Assembly: GCF_010091925.1 (NCBI RefSeq)
Contig: NZ_WVID01000012.1
Location: forward strand, 212,506 to 276,505
Length of the DNA: 64,000 bases
DNA from: Nostoc sp. B(2019)
Lineage (GTDB): Bacteria > Cyanobacteriota > Cyanobacteriia > Cyanobacteriales > Nostocaceae
Direction of reading: 5' to 3'
The notes under the pieces were generated by a model. The model searched no databases. It was not told the origin of the DNA and worked only from the letters and a program-made list of their open reading frames with translations. A program made the translations under genes and the position numbers. Positions 17,765 to 26,221 of this stretch are shown here, one piece after another; positions within the stretch are counted from its first letter, which is position 1, and each line of letters opens with the position of its first letter.

Positions 17765-18637
17765 ATGGTACTGGATTCCACCTTGCCCTTGGCGTTTCAA
17801 TTTACTTCTCCGGGCCCGATTCTGGTGAGAATAGGGCCAATAATTATCCGCTGGTATGGCTTGTTGATTGCCACAGCAGTGTTAATTGGTGTTATTCTTT
17901 CTCAATACTTGGCAAAGCGCCGTAATGTTAATCCAGATTTGCTGAGCGATTTGTTCTTTTGGTTGTTAATTGGGGCAATTCCCGGCGCACGGCTATATTA
18001 CGTTTTGTTTGAGTGGTCAAAATATGCCTCAACTCCAGGAAAAATCCTTGCTATCTGGGAAGGGGGTATTGCCATTCACGGAGCAATTCTGGGTGGTGTT
18101 TTGGCAGCGTTAATTTTTGCCAAACTCAAACAGGTTTCTTTCTGGCAACTAGCAGATTTGGTAGCTCCTTCGCTGATTTTAGGACAAGCGATCGGACGTT
18201 GGGGCAATTTCTTCAACTCTGAAGCTTTTGGCAGACCCACTAATTTACCCTGGAAGCTATATATTCCACCGGATAATCGTCCTTTAGAGTATGCTAATTT
18301 CGATTACTTTCATCCCACCTTCCTTTATGAATCTCTGTGGGATTTAATGGTGTTTGCGCTGTTGATCACGTTGTTTTTTCGCTCTTTAGCTGGTAAGCCA
18401 CGCCTGAAAGTAGGCACACTGTTTTTAGTTTACTGGCCAGCCTATAGCTTAGGACGCCTGTGGATTGAAGGTTTTCGCACTGATAGCTTAATGCTAGGGC
18501 CCTTGCGGATAGCACAAATAGTAAGCAGTCTAGGAATTGTCTTAGGATTAGCTGGGTTAGCTTGGCTTTACTTAATCCAACGCCCTTTACCCGATGTAGT
18601 TCCGCCCTTTAAGGGAGATGGGGAGAGTGGGAGATGA
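17765..18637 (+). CDS. lgt: prolipoprotein diacylglyceryl transferase
   Basis: 290 residues with about seven membrane segments. Lgt hallmarks are [15 protein letters not shown] near 30, [13 protein letters not shown] near 75, [12 protein letters not shown] near 100 (catalytic His), and the signature [13 protein letters not shown] near 145. It transfers diacylglycerol to the lipobox Cys of exported prolipoproteins at the cytoplasmic membrane; at least two candidate substrates occur in this window. The last residues (GDGESGR) are encoded by a G-rich low-complexity repeat and may be a repeat-derived tail. Confidence 0.95.
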   Translation: MVLDSTLPLAFQFTSPGPILVRIGPIIIRWYGLLIATAVLIGVILSQYLAKRRNVNPDLLSDLFFWLLIGAIPGARLYYVLFEWSKYASTPGKILAIWEGGIAIHGAILGGVLAALIFAKLKQVSFWQLADLVAPSLILGQAIGRWGNFFNSEAFGRPTNLPWKLYIPPDNRPLEYANFDYFHPTFLYESLWDLMVFALLITLFFRSLAGKPRLKVGTLFLVYWPAYSLGRLWIEGFRTDSLMLGPLRIAQIVSSLGIVLGLAGLAWLYLIQRPLPDVVPPFKGDGESGR

Positions 18638-18680
18638 GGGAGCAGGGGGAGCAGGGGAGTACAAAGGGAATAAATACTGA

Positions 18681-18702
18681 CTCTTGACTCTTGACCCTTG
18701 AC
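18681..18702. repeat. short heptamer tandem repeat
   Basis: Three units of CTCTTGA/CCCTTGA, 7 bp each; typical cyanobacterial STRR-type repeat, also seen at the edges of other dispersed repeats here. Confidence 0.7.
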
Positions 18703-18838
18703 TAAGAAATAAAAAATGCCCCAGAGTTTTCTCTAGGGCTTAACCAGGGTGCATCTACCATTACTCTCTACTAGGAAAAGAGGGTAAATCAGGAAAGATA
18801 CTGAAGAAAATGCCAAAAAAACTTTTTGAGGGACTGTT

Positions 18839-19657
18839 GTGTGCTCTTATAAGCGTGAATATACTGAAAATTTGGGCTATGAAAAAACTTTATATACTGT
18901 AGAACCGTGTGTGTATATTGTGGGAGCGGGCCCTGGAGATCCAGATTTATTGACGGTTAAGGCGCAAAAATTATTGGCTGCTGCCGATGTGATTTTATTT
19001 GCTGATTCTTTAGTACCTGAACAGATTTTGGATGTTTGCCGAAAAGACGCGGAGATAATTAGGACTGCAAATCAGACTTTAGAAGAGATTTTGCCGGTCA
19101 TGATCGAAAGGGTGCGATCGCACCAATCAGTCATCCGTCTCCATTCTGGCGACCCCAGTCTCTACAGCGCTATCCATGAGCAAATGCACCTGCTCGCAGA
19201 GGCAAAAATTCCTTTTGAAGTCATACCAGGTATCAGCGCCTTTCAAGCCGCAGCTGCCAAACTCAAAGTAGAATTAACTGTTCCCGGTTTAGTCCAAACC
19301 ATCATCCTGACACGTATCAGCGGACGTACAGAAGTCCCCGCCACCGAAGAATTAGCTACTCTTGCAGCACATCAAGCTAGTCTTTGCCTGTATTTAAGTG
19401 CGCGTCACGTCGAAAATGCCCAAGCTAAACTACTGGAACATTACCCAGCCGAAACCCCGGTAGCAATTTGCTTTCGCATAGGATGGCCAGATGAAAAAAT
19501 CAGAGTTGTCCCTCTTAACCAAATGGCAGATTGCACTCATCAAGAAAAGCTAATTCGTACTACACTTTATCTAATCAGTCCAGCACTCTTGCCAGCAACA
19601 GGGCGATCGCATTTATATCATCCCGAACACACCCACCTATTTCGTCCGTCTCATTAA
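18839..19657 (+). CDS. cobM: precorrin-4 C11-methyltransferase
   Basis: 272 residues. The SAM-binding tetrapyrrole methylase motif YIVGAGPGDPDLLTVKAQ begins near residue 27. SGDPSLYSAIHEQMH near 104 and EVIPGISAFQAAAAKLKVELT near 126 are typical of CobM/CbiF. It methylates C11 of precorrin-4 (or the cobalt form) in cobalamin synthesis. The annotated start is GTG at 18839, giving a ~25-residue N-terminal extension; a later start near the CVYIVGAG segment cannot be excluded. It stands alone, not in a cob operon. An imperfect hairpin lies ~100 bp upstream. Confidence 0.92.
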   Translation: MCSYKREYTENLGYEKTLYTVEPCVYIVGAGPGDPDLLTVKAQKLLAAADVILFADSLVPEQILDVCRKDAEIIRTANQTLEEILPVMIERVRSHQSVIRLHSGDPSLYSAIHEQMHLLAEAKIPFEVIPGISAFQAAAAKLKVELTVPGLVQTIILTRISGRTEVPATEELATLAAHQASLCLYLSARHVENAQAKLLEHYPAETPVAICFRIGWPDEKIRVVPLNQMADCTHQEKLIRTTLYLISPALLPATGRSHLYHPEHTHLFRPSH

Positions 19658-19740
19658 TGAGCTAGTAATCAAACTTCTCTGTACGGTGAAATAAAATTAA
19701 CACAGCGATTGCCACCATTAAGTTTGACAATTACGTTAGC

Positions 19741-19759
19741 GCAGCGGGGCGTAGCCCCA
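19741..19759. repeat. gcgcagcggggcgtagccc repeat, copy 1
   Basis: Nineteen-base GC-rich motif followed by gaattacgaattac; the same arrangement is found at 55389-55407. Confidence 0.7.
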
Positions 19760-19788
19760 GAGCGAATTACGAATTACAAATTATCTAT

Positions 19789-20142
19789 ATGCCATTAATA
19801 AAAGTACAAACTTCTGTATCTGCTCCTCAAAAAGCTGAAGTTGAGTCAATGCTTTTGGGCCTATCTGCCAAGTTAGCCAAACATTTGGGAAAACCTGAAT
19901 CCTATGTAATGACTGCGTTTGAACCAGGAATATCCATGACATTTGCAGGGAATACTGACCCTGTTTGCTACATTGAAATTAAGAGCGTCGGCACGATGAA
20001 GCCAGACCAAACCGAGGCGATGAGTCAGGACTTTTGTCAGCAGATTAATCAAACGCTAGGTGTGCCTAAAAATCGGATTTACATAGAGTTTGCAGATGCT
20101 AAGGGTGCAATGTGGGGGTGGAACGGTTCAACTTTTGGTTAA
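19789..20142 (+). CDS. MIF-like / phenylpyruvate tautomerase family protein
   Basis: 117 residues starting MPLIKVQTSVSAPQKAEVE, giving the mature catalytic Pro 2 of the tautomerase superfamily. Lys 33-region SAKLAKHLGKPESYVM and the C-terminal LGVPKNRIYIEFADAKGAMW match macrophage migration inhibitory factor/D-dopachrome tautomerase homologues. It is likely a small trimeric cytosolic tautomerase; the physiological substrate in cyanobacteria is unknown. It is monocistronic, and a repeat-rich spacer follows. Confidence 0.9.
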   Translation: MPLIKVQTSVSAPQKAEVESMLLGLSAKLAKHLGKPESYVMTAFEPGISMTFAGNTDPVCYIEIKSVGTMKPDQTEAMSQDFCQQINQTLGVPKNRIYIEFADAKGAMWGWNGSTFG

Positions 20143-20526
20143 TTCGGGAGTCTCTTACACTAAATACGAGTTAAGAGTTTTGGACTGAAATTCTGGTGTT
20201 GCTGAGTGAAAGTATGAATTAGATCACGCAGAGGAGCCAGTGCGTTGGGGAGACACTGCGTTGCGGAGAGAAGTCTGAGCGGAGGCTTCCTCCGATCAGA
20301 ACTTCGGGGGGTTCCCCCCGTTGTAGCAAGTGTCGTCGGGTTCCCCGCGTTGTAGCAACTAGCGTCGCGCGGAGGCACAGAGAATAAGAGTTTGAGAAAT
20401 TGAATTTTTGACTTTAATATTCATATCAGTAACGCTAAAATTCCCATTAGGCAGAAAGTTACCCAGTCAACCCTAGTATCAGCAAGAAGTTATAGGATAG
20501 AGATCTAGTATCAATCCTTGATTTTT
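20143..20526. other. 384-bp intergenic region dominated by a MITE-like element
   Basis: Contains the element at 20196-20435 with its nested insertion, then ~90 bp that should hold the rlmN promoter. Confidence 0.6.
20196..20435. mobile_element. MITE-like element with nested repeat insertion
   Basis: Ends gtgttgctga and tcagtaacgc form imperfect terminal inverted repeats. The inner ends (cacgcagag... and ...agagtttgagaaattgaatttt) match the 95-bp element at 54261-54355. Here they are separated by ~140 bp of GC-rich repeat (20234-20375, with ggttccccccgttgtagcaa and ggttccccgcgttgtagcaa as internal duplicates). No transposase. Confidence 0.65.
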
Positions 20527-21618
20527 ATGTCTGCTACGCCTCTTGTATCTCAGGTTGACTCACACAACCCAGAAAAATCAGAACTAATTCCTCTACTAGG
20601 TGCTTCGGTTGTGGAGTTAAGCGCTTGGGTACAGCAGCAGGGACAACCTGCTTACAGAGGAAAGCAACTGCATGAATGGATATATCAGAAGGGGGCGCGA
20701 TCGCTATCTGATATTTCTGTTTTTCCAAAACAATGGCGTGCAGAAGTTGCAGAAATTCCTATTGGGCGCTCAACCATACATCACCGTGCTGTTGCACCCG
20801 ATGGCACAATAAAATATCTTCTGCAACTCGTAGATGGTCAAATTATTGAAACTGTTGGCATTCCCACCTTTGGAGAAGGGGGAAAAGGCCCAAAATCCCG
20901 GCTGACAGTTTGCGTCTCTACTCAGGTGGGTTGTCCAATGGCGTGTGATTTCTGCGCTACTGGTAAAGGAGGCTACAAGCGAAATCTGGCAGTACATGAA
21001 ATTGTAGATCAGGTGTTGACTGTACAAGAAGATTTTCAGCAACGGGTTAGCAATGTGGTATTCATGGGACTGGGTGAACCGTTGTTAAATACTGAGAATG
21101 TACTAGCAGCCCTGAAATCTCTAAATCAAGATGTTGGTATAGGAGCGCGATCGCTTACTATCTCAACAGTTGGTATTCGCGATCGCATTCGTCAGTTTGC
21201 CCAACACCATTTGCAAGTCACTCTTGCTGTTAGTCTCCACGCACCTAACCAAGCGCTGCGAGAAAAACTCATCCCCAGCGCCCGCGCCTATCCTCTAGAA
21301 GATTTGCTGACTGAGTGCCGCGAATATGTGGAAATTACTGGACGCCGGGTAACTTTTGAATATATTCTCCTCGCTGGTGTCAACGATTTGCCAGAACATG
21401 CATTACAACTGGCAAAATGTTTGAGAGGATTCCAAAGTCATGTGAATTTGATTCCCTACAACCCGATTCAGGAAGTAGATTACAAACGTCCTAACCGCGA
21501 TCGCATTCAAGCTTTTGTCAACATTCTTAAGCAACAACAAATTGCTGTTAGCGTTCGCTACTCTCGTGGTTTAGAAGCTGATGCTGCTTGTGGACAACTG
21601 AGAGCCAGTAAGAATTAA
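20527..21618 (+). CDS. rlmN: dual-specificity rRNA/tRNA methyltransferase RlmN
   Basis: 363 residues from the ATG at 20527 ([13 protein letters not shown]); an in-frame TTG three codons earlier is less likely. The radical-SAM cluster motif [14 protein letters not shown] (CxxxCxxC) lies near residue 145, with GLGEPLLN near 185. The C-terminal [15 protein letters not shown] carries the resolving Cys of the RlmN mechanism. It methylates C2 of A2503 in 23S rRNA and A37 in some tRNAs using an iron-sulfur cluster and two SAM. Length and motifs are complete. It stands alone. Confidence 0.96.
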   Translation: MSATPLVSQVDSHNPEKSELIPLLGASVVELSAWVQQQGQPAYRGKQLHEWIYQKGARSLSDISVFPKQWRAEVAEIPIGRSTIHHRAVAPDGTIKYLLQLVDGQIIETVGIPTFGEGGKGPKSRLTVCVSTQVGCPMACDFCATGKGGYKRNLAVHEIVDQVLTVQEDFQQRVSNVVFMGLGEPLLNTENVLAALKSLNQDVGIGARSLTISTVGIRDRIRQFAQHHLQVTLAVSLHAPNQALREKLIPSARAYPLEDLLTECREYVEITGRRVTFEYILLAGVNDLPEHALQLAKCLRGFQSHVNLIPYNPIQEVDYKRPNRDRIQAFVNILKQQQIAVSVRYSRGLEADAACGQLRASKN

Positions 21619-21848
21619 ATCTCACTTATTGAGTAAGTTTAAGCACTCGTACAAGGGACTGGGCATTGGGTAAGAGCGCGGAAAAATTATGTCCGGGGAT
21701 TTGAAACAGAATATCCGCGTGGAATGTTTTCCCAGTCCCCCTTAACCGAAAGGTATTAGGAGTTGTTGGAGCGCATAGTAAGGGTGTGTTAACCTATATT
21801 CAATTTTTGAATATATAATTAAAACTATATAAATATCTAAAAAACGAT

Positions 21849-22196
21849 ATGTCAGTTCAAAACAAGGACGACACGTTAGATCTAACCTTGATTGAGGAAG
21901 CTATTCTTAACGCAATAATATTTCGTGAGCGTTATGGATTAGAAATTATGAGTGCGATCGCGCAAGCCAGTAACGGTGAACGAACCATCGGCTATAGTTC
22001 GCTTTACCCCACATTACGAAAGCTGGAAAAGCGCGGATTTGTGACCTCTCGTTGGGGTGATGAAGCTCCAGAAGAAACAACTGGCGCACGCAGACGCTAC
22101 TACAAGATTACAGGTTCGGGCTTACAAGCCATAGAGAAAAAACAACAGTTTCTAGAAACCTTACAGCATTTGCAACCTGTATTAGGAGAATTTTAG
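21849..22196 (+). CDS. PadR family transcriptional regulator
   Basis: 115 residues. The winged-helix pattern is LTLIEEAILNAIIFRERYGLEIMSAI, SSLYPTLRKLEKRGFVTSRW, then GARRRYYKITGSGLQAI, the hallmark RRYYKIT wing of PadR proteins. It is a DNA-binding dimer, usually a repressor of an adjacent membrane-protein gene. The next gene starts on the base after its stop codon, so they form an operon, consistent with regulation of that membrane protein. The N-terminal ~10 residues are family-atypical; the start ATG has no strong Shine-Dalgarno sequence. Confidence 0.93.
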   Translation: MSVQNKDDTLDLTLIEEAILNAIIFRERYGLEIMSAIAQASNGERTIGYSSLYPTLRKLEKRGFVTSRWGDEAPEETTGARRRYYKITGSGLQAIEKKQQFLETLQHLQPVLGEF

Positions 22197-22739
22197 ATGA
22201 TACGACGAATCCATCAACGACGACGTACTGCTCGATTTTCGCAGATAGCACGTTTCATGCAGCGTCTTGTCAAAGCCATTGTTAGAGCCTTCACTTATCT
22301 AACGCTAGAATTTGCGGTGTACATTGCGATTGGAGGAGGAGCGATCGCCCTTATCTCTCTAGGAGTACCTAGCAATATAGCTCTTGGTGTAAGTCTGGTT
22401 CTAGTAATTTTCAGCCTTGTGGTGAATTTTCTTGCTCACAGGCAGCACCAAATTATCACAAGCCGACCTGCCAGAGCAAGTTCCTCTGTTCCAGTTGGAA
22501 GTGAGGTTAAGTTAGCTAATTGGATTGGTCAAACTCTCTCAACTAAAGCGCCTCAAGAGTGGGAAGAATATCAGGATTGGCTCCATGACATTTTGTTAGC
22601 TCGTCATCAATTGCTGGATAGCAGCTATCCTGTTTGGAAAATAGCGGTAATGACCTACTGGCGGTTAATTGGACTTTGTATCACTGTCAGTTTACTGAAG
22701 CTCAGAAGGTTAGCAATCGCTGCAAGAAGGCAGCGCTAA
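22197..22739 (+). CDS. membrane protein in operon with PadR
   Basis: 180 residues. A basic N-terminus (MIRRIHQRRRTARF) is followed by two adjacent hydrophobic segments (about residues 35-55 and 60-80) and a cytoplasmic helical C-terminal half (WEEYQDWLHDILLARHQLL) with a weak third hydrophobic segment near 150. It begins immediately after the PadR stop. Cyanobacterial PadR loci often pair with small membrane proteins of unknown function. No catalytic motif seen. Confidence 0.75.
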   Translation: MIRRIHQRRRTARFSQIARFMQRLVKAIVRAFTYLTLEFAVYIAIGGGAIALISLGVPSNIALGVSLVLVIFSLVVNFLAHRQHQIITSRPARASSSVPVGSEVKLANWIGQTLSTKAPQEWEEYQDWLHDILLARHQLLDSSYPVWKIAVMTYWRLIGLCITVSLLKLRRLAIAARRQR

Positions 22740-22808
22740 AATATTGATATCTAAAGAGTTGAGCGATCGCTCAAACTAACCTCTAACAATTAAGGAGAAA
22801 ACTGCATT

Positions 22809-23282
22809 GTGAATGGCTCATTCATATCTAAGCCAGGGCTAGTATTCATCATTCTTACAACAGTTTTGCCAATTAATTCTCCTGCCTATGGACAAATAAT
22901 TGAGACGAATCCTCAAAGGCAAACCTCATTTCAAGAAAGAATCAGACAACAACAAGAGGAACGAGATCAGCAAATACAAGAGCAAGTTCAGAAAACATGG
23001 CTACAGTTATATATTCAAGAACCACAACAACAGCAACAGCAACTAAGATTACAACAACAAGAATTTGGCCAACAACGCCAACAAATGAGGCAACAGCAAC
23101 AATTTAGACAGCAACAGCAACAAATGAGGCAACAGCAGCAAGAATTTAGCCGACAGCAACAATTGAGATTACAACAGCAGGAAGTGAGACGGCAACAAGA
23201 ATTTAGACGACAGCAAGAATTTAGCCAACAGCAACAATTGAGACTACAGCAACAATTTAGACGACAGCAAGAAAATCTGTGA
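22809..23282 (+). CDS. secreted Gln/Arg-rich low-complexity protein
   Basis: 157 residues from a GTG start with AAGGAG 11 bp upstream. A signal peptide (VFIILTTVLPINSPAYG) is followed by almost pure Gln/Arg/Phe/Leu sequence: about 45% Gln in the last 120 residues, organised as variants of RQQQEF and LRLQQQ. It is predicted to be a long exported helix or coiled coil, or a disordered sticky protein. No enzyme motif is present. It lies 69 bp after the membrane-protein gene and may belong to the PadR operon. The repetitive DNA makes its length likely to vary between strains. Confidence 0.7.
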   Translation: MNGSFISKPGLVFIILTTVLPINSPAYGQIIETNPQRQTSFQERIRQQQEERDQQIQEQVQKTWLQLYIQEPQQQQQQLRLQQQEFGQQRQQMRQQQQFRQQQQQMRQQQQEFSRQQQLRLQQQEVRRQQEFRRQQEFSQQQQLRLQQQFRRQQENL

Positions 23283-23622
23283 AGTATTCAGAGTTCCTGA
23301 TGAGGAGCGATCTCTGTAAAACTTTATCTGGCTTGTTGACGGACTTATACGGCTCTACGACTATCTTCTCAATATCAAATTTCGTTATAAATGTTGTCGA
23401 TGATACAGTAGACGTTAATAATTTCATTGATCTTTCTCCCCTCTGCCCAATTAGGTATGAGGGGATTTTATATTGCGATCGCTGTATCTCTTATAAAGAG
23501 TAACTTGAGCTAAATACTTGCCAATATATCGTCTATCTGTAGATAGATATTACTATTTGAAAAAGCAGCGTCAATTATCTATATAATTCAAATTTATATA
23601 TATATTCAGGAATATTTTAGGG

Positions 23623-23865
23623 ATGCGCCGACATGATGATTTATACCCTCAAATACGATTGAGTGTTGATCCTACGCCTTTTTGAGATTTTTTATTTGAA
23701 TTCGCCAACAGTTTCTACAATACAGATTCACCCCAATTCCTGGAAAAAGTCTTGCTCTATGAGGCAAATAATTGTATTGTTAAAGATGGTTTTCTCAAAA
23801 GCGCTAACCAAACAAAATTTTATGGTTTTAGCCTTGCATCATATTATGTTGCTAAAAATGCTTAA
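23623..23865 (+). pseudogene. small gene interrupted by one in-frame TGA
   Basis: Reading ATG CGC CGA from 23623 gives MRRHDDLYPQIRLSVDPTPF, then TGA (23683-23685), then 59 further sense codons in the same frame (DFLFEFANSFYNTDSPQF, LEKVLLYEANNCIVKDGFL, AKN-A) to TAA at 23863-23865. The downstream part has normal protein composition and no other stop. TGG to TGA would be a single change (Trp 21). It is a candidate recent pseudogene of an unknown ~80-residue protein. The family is not recognised. Confidence 0.6.
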
Positions 23866-24146
23866 TTGAGAATAATCCAAACGTTAATAAAGTGGGGTTA
23901 ATGCTTATTTTTTTTAGTTATAATAAACCAGAAGTATTGGGTAAGCTTATACTTTTGCTTTATCAATAACCCCAATCAAGTTTTATCTATAGTCAATGAT
24001 TGCTTAACAGAATCTTGAGGCAACAAGATAGCTTTTGGCTGAAGACCTAAAGCTAACTTATTGTCAGCAATTAAACTGTTTGTATATAAGGTAAGTAAAC
24101 TTCAACTACTAACATCTGTATTAAAATATTACATATTTATTTAAGT

Positions 24147-24154
24147 GAGGAGGG
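24147..24154 (+). promoter_or_regulatory. Shine-Dalgarno run selecting the start of the GT4 gene
   Basis: GAGGAGGG directly before the ATG at 24157; a GTG at 24145 overlaps this run and cannot use it. Confidence 0.6.
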
Positions 24155-24156
24155 TG

Positions 24157-25287
24157 ATGAATATTTATATTTACTTACCGCAATTTCCAGCATTTGGAGA
24201 CAAAATCACCGATGGAATGACAAAGGCTATACACGGTTTGTCTTCAGGGCTTGCATCTCATGGGGTTCAAGTTACAATATTGTGCGAAGGTAAAGAAGAC
24301 AGTTTTTTTAAGTCAAATACTGGTTACGCAATTAAGTGTTTTGCTCAAAAAAATAAGTCGCATAAATTTGAAATTCCATCCGGTTTAAAGCAGTATATCT
24401 CTCAAGAAACAAAAGACTCTATTGTAATTATTAATGGAATATTTTATTTTAAAAGTTATCTATTATCACGTTTGTGTAAAAAAAATGCTATTCCATATAT
24501 AATTGCACCCCACGATCCTTATCATCCATCTATTTTTAGTAAAAATGCCCATCTTAAATGGTCTTATTGGTATCTCATAGAAAAACGTCTATTGCAGCAA
24601 GCAAATGCTATCCAAGTTTTAGATATTCGCCATGCTAAATGGTTGGAACGTTTAAATATTCATACCCCAGCTATAGAGACACCCAATGGCTTTTCACCCG
24701 ATGATGTACACTCTGAATCTTTGCTAAGTTGGACAGAGGTAGGAATTCCTAAACTTTTATTTTTGGGACGAATCGATTCCCATAATAAAGGTTTGGATAT
24801 TTTAATCGATGCATTTAAGGAAGTACTAGAAACGATAGATGCTAGACTTTTTATTCAAGGCCCTGATTGGGGAGATAAAAATAAATTACAAAAGAGGGCT
24901 GCTCAACTTTCTATATTAGAAAAAGTTTCTTTTGTTGAGCCAAACTATAATCAATCTTCTTCATCAATAATTGCTGAATACGATATTTTCTGTCTAGCCT
25001 CACGTTTTGAAGGGTTTAGCTTAGCTGCTCTAGAAGCAATGCTAGCAGGTCGAGTATTGTTAGTTTCAGAAGTTGCCGGCATTGCACACTATGTTCAGGC
25101 AAGTGGTTGTGGAATTGTGGTCAAGCCAGATGTATCATCAGTCAAAGAAGGATTAGTAAAATTATTGAAGTCTCGTCCAAATTGGCAAGAAATGGGATTG
25201 CGCGGACGGCGTTATGCACTTGAGCATCTGCAATGGAATCAAATAGCACGTAATGCTTTAGAAGATTATAAAACACTTATTAAATAA
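24157..25287 (+). CDS. family 4 glycosyltransferase
   Basis: 376 residues from the ATG at 24157 (MNIYIYLPQFPAFGDKITDG). The GT-B fold shows an N-terminal Rossmann domain with HDPYHPSIFSKNAHLKW near 125, then KLLFLGRIDSHNKGLDILIDAF near 200. The donor-site E-x7-E region is SRFEGFSLAALEAMLAGR near 285, typical of GT4. It uses a nucleotide sugar to extend a polysaccharide or glycolipid in the cytoplasm. It is the first of three co-oriented AT-rich glycan genes. Low GC and lack of HIP1 sites contrast with the flanking genes and suggest horizontal acquisition. Confidence 0.9.
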   Translation: MNIYIYLPQFPAFGDKITDGMTKAIHGLSSGLASHGVQVTILCEGKEDSFFKSNTGYAIKCFAQKNKSHKFEIPSGLKQYISQETKDSIVIINGIFYFKSYLLSRLCKKNAIPYIIAPHDPYHPSIFSKNAHLKWSYWYLIEKRLLQQANAIQVLDIRHAKWLERLNIHTPAIETPNGFSPDDVHSESLLSWTEVGIPKLLFLGRIDSHNKGLDILIDAFKEVLETIDARLFIQGPDWGDKNKLQKRAAQLSILEKVSFVEPNYNQSSSSIIAEYDIFCLASRFEGFSLAALEAMLAGRVLLVSEVAGIAHYVQASGCGIVVKPDVSSVKEGLVKLLKSRPNWQEMGLRGRRYALEHLQWNQIARNALEDYKTLIK

Positions 25288-25327
25288 AATTTAAATGTTC
25301 TAAGTTAGAAAAAATAAAAATCACCTA

Positions 25328-26047
25328 ATGAACAACTTTTTAATTGCCCTTTTAGTAGCTTTACTCCCATCTAAACTAAAAATATTAGTTTTAAAAATAA
25401 TGGGTCATGAAATTGGTAAAAATGTTTATATTGGTCTGTCAATCTTAAACATTAAAAAAATTACTCTAAAAGATAATGTAAAAATCCAAAGCTTTAACTA
25501 TTTTAAAAATCTCTCCCATCTAACTATGATGGAAAAATCTGCTATTTCTGGATGGGGGAATTGGTTTACTGCATCCAAACTAAACTATCAAGATAATGAA
25601 GGCTTTGGATGTTTGACAATTGGTGAGTGTAGCAGTATAACAGGTAGACATTATTTTGATGTTCCAGGACAAATAATTATAGGTAAAGCTACTTTAATAG
25701 GTGGTTATAATTCAACCTTTTATACACATACCATCACCGCAGATATTGATGTTACTAACATTAATAAGCCAATTGTTATTGGTGATAGGTGTTATATCGG
25801 TAGTCATTGTATGTTCTTACCAGGTACAGCCATAGGCTCATTTACATTTGTTGGTGCTGGTTCTGTTGTTACAAAGAATTTTATGGATAAGAATTATATT
25901 TTATTAGCAGGAAATCCAGCTATGGTTAAAAAAGTCTATCCTAAAGAATCCAAATTTTTTCTAGATTACTTTAATAAATATGGATTTAAGCTAGCTGATT
26001 ATGCTTATGAAGATACAAAAAAAGCTGAGATTGAAACTAGAATATAA
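25328..26047 (+). CDS. acyltransferase with left-handed beta-helix (hexapeptide repeat)
   Basis: 239 residues. Two N-terminal hydrophobic helices (FLIALLVALLPSKLKILVL) are followed by hexapeptide-repeat strands ending GDRCYIGSHCMFLPGTAIGS, FTFVGAGSVVTKNF and LLAGNPAMVKKV, as in O-acetyltransferases of the WcaF/NodL group. It probably acetylates a sugar of an exopolysaccharide or O-antigen. The catalytic His may be in FYTHTITADIDV. It lies 40 bp after the glycosyltransferase, in the same operon. Very AT-rich. Confidence 0.85.
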   Translation: MNNFLIALLVALLPSKLKILVLKIMGHEIGKNVYIGLSILNIKKITLKDNVKIQSFNYFKNLSHLTMMEKSAISGWGNWFTASKLNYQDNEGFGCLTIGECSSITGRHYFDVPGQIIIGKATLIGGYNSTFYTHTITADIDVTNINKPIVIGDRCYIGSHCMFLPGTAIGSFTFVGAGSVVTKNFMDKNYILLAGNPAMVKKVYPKESKFFLDYFNKYGFKLADYAYEDTKKAEIETRI

Positions 26048-26221
26048 AAAAATCTGGAGTTTGATCGCCAGTTTACCTTAAGTCTACGATTTCAGCAGTA
26101 GATGATAATTCAAAATGTAAATAATCAAAAAATAGCTAACACAGGTGTGCTTGCAATCCTTAATGGACTGTAGAAAGCTATAGTTTTCAAGTTGTGCAAT
26201 GTACTAGGATGAGAATGCAAA

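Larger units (their letters stand above)
23283..24156. other. 874-bp region with one broken small gene
   Basis: AT-rich stretch between the Gln-rich protein gene and the glycosyltransferase. It holds the pseudogene at 23623-23865. Other short frames (23279-23503, 23663-23869) lack coding character. No RNA gene recognised. Confidence 0.6.

Noticed and set aside
18718..18739. GCCCCAGAG/CTCTAGGGC hairpin upstream of cobM as a terminator of lgt
   Set aside because: The T run is on the minus strand, where no gene ends; direction does not fit.
23279..23503. 74-codon frame after the Gln-rich gene
   Set aside because: Start overlaps the previous stop, composition is mixed and no motif is seen.
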